From the NCBI GenBank assembly GCA_943735955.1, contig OX030958.1, positions 6,790,626 to 6,854,625 on the forward strand: a DNA stretch of 64,000 nt. The letters run 5' to 3'. The translations under genes were made by a program, and so were the position numbers. The notes beneath the pieces were generated by a model, which saw only the letters and a list, made by a program, of their open reading frames with translations, ran no database searches and was not told where the DNA came from. Source of the DNA: Piscicola geometra (lineage: Eukaryota > Annelida > Clitellata > Hirudinida > Piscicolidae). Of the stretch, positions 63,841 through 64,000 are shown one piece after another (positions within the stretch are counted from its first letter, which is position 1; each line of letters begins with the position of its first letter).

Positions 63841-64000
63841 ATTTCAAAAAAAAAAGAAAAAAAATTTGAAGATAGTTTAAGATAAGCTATTGAAAAACAG
63901 GCTAGAAAATAACATATAGGGAATGTGTTGAAAGCAAGCGTTCATAAAATCTAAATGTTTCCTAAAGTTCAACTTAACTAGAGTTAACAATACACGAAAA

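Overview
The window is nuclear DNA from an invertebrate animal, most likely a protostome. Genes are split by many short, AT-rich GT-AG introns. Homologues of metazoan-only families are present (syntaxin-1, Zasp-type PDZ/ZM protein, TRPV channel, TRAF-type MATH protein, MEIOC). The UBE2D homologue carries the fly-like stretch [12 protein letters not shown] cannot name the species. I built gene models by hand from reading frame, splice-site consensus, intron phase and family similarity. Each complete model closes in frame, except the TRPV model at one junction.

Layout. 0-5 kb: the 3' end of a poly-Asn regulator-like protein, then an intronless secreted Ig/Cys-rich protein (+). 5.2-9.7 kb: MEIOC homologue (-). 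9.7-14.7 kb: AT-rich, with two weakly supported small genes. 14.7-15.8 kb: DUF4476-like protein (+). 16.0-20.8 kb: a 12-exon LRRC74-like LRR protein (-); one of its introns holds a complete Kunitz-like secreted-protein gene on the opposite strand, and another holds a tRNA-derived SINE. 21.5-25.9 kb: TRPV channel (-). 26.3-28.2 kb: two-exon His-rich orphan (-). 29.5-33.7 kb: DNAJB11/ERdj3 (-). 35.4-40.1 kb: syntaxin-1 (+). 45.3-47.1 kb: TRAF-like MATH protein (-). 48.9-53.4 kb: PDZ-ZM (Zasp/ALP-like) protein (+). 54.8-56.1 kb: UBE2D E2 (-). 56.6-59.1 kb: SLC7 cationic amino-acid transporter (-). 59.5-61.7 kb: MS4A/CD20-like four-TM protein (-). 62.7-63.4 kb: 3' part of a Lys/Glu-rich protein (-).

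The most striking structure is in the introns from about 29 kb onward. Several are built almost entirely of tandem repeats: about 96 copies of an 18-mer in DNAJB11, a 1.1-kb CCACACAACG minisatellite running into the 3' splice site of a syntaxin intron, 19- and 20-bp satellites between the two halves of the Zasp PDZ domain, and G-rich GTGGGTG arrays starting exactly at 5' splice sites. These arrays create long open frames that are not genes. The 9-29 kb part has few such repeats. The genes show no common pathway; they look like an ordinary metazoan neighbourhood. The neuronal/muscle SNARE and PDZ genes, the ER chaperone and the germline MEIOC gene are independent units.
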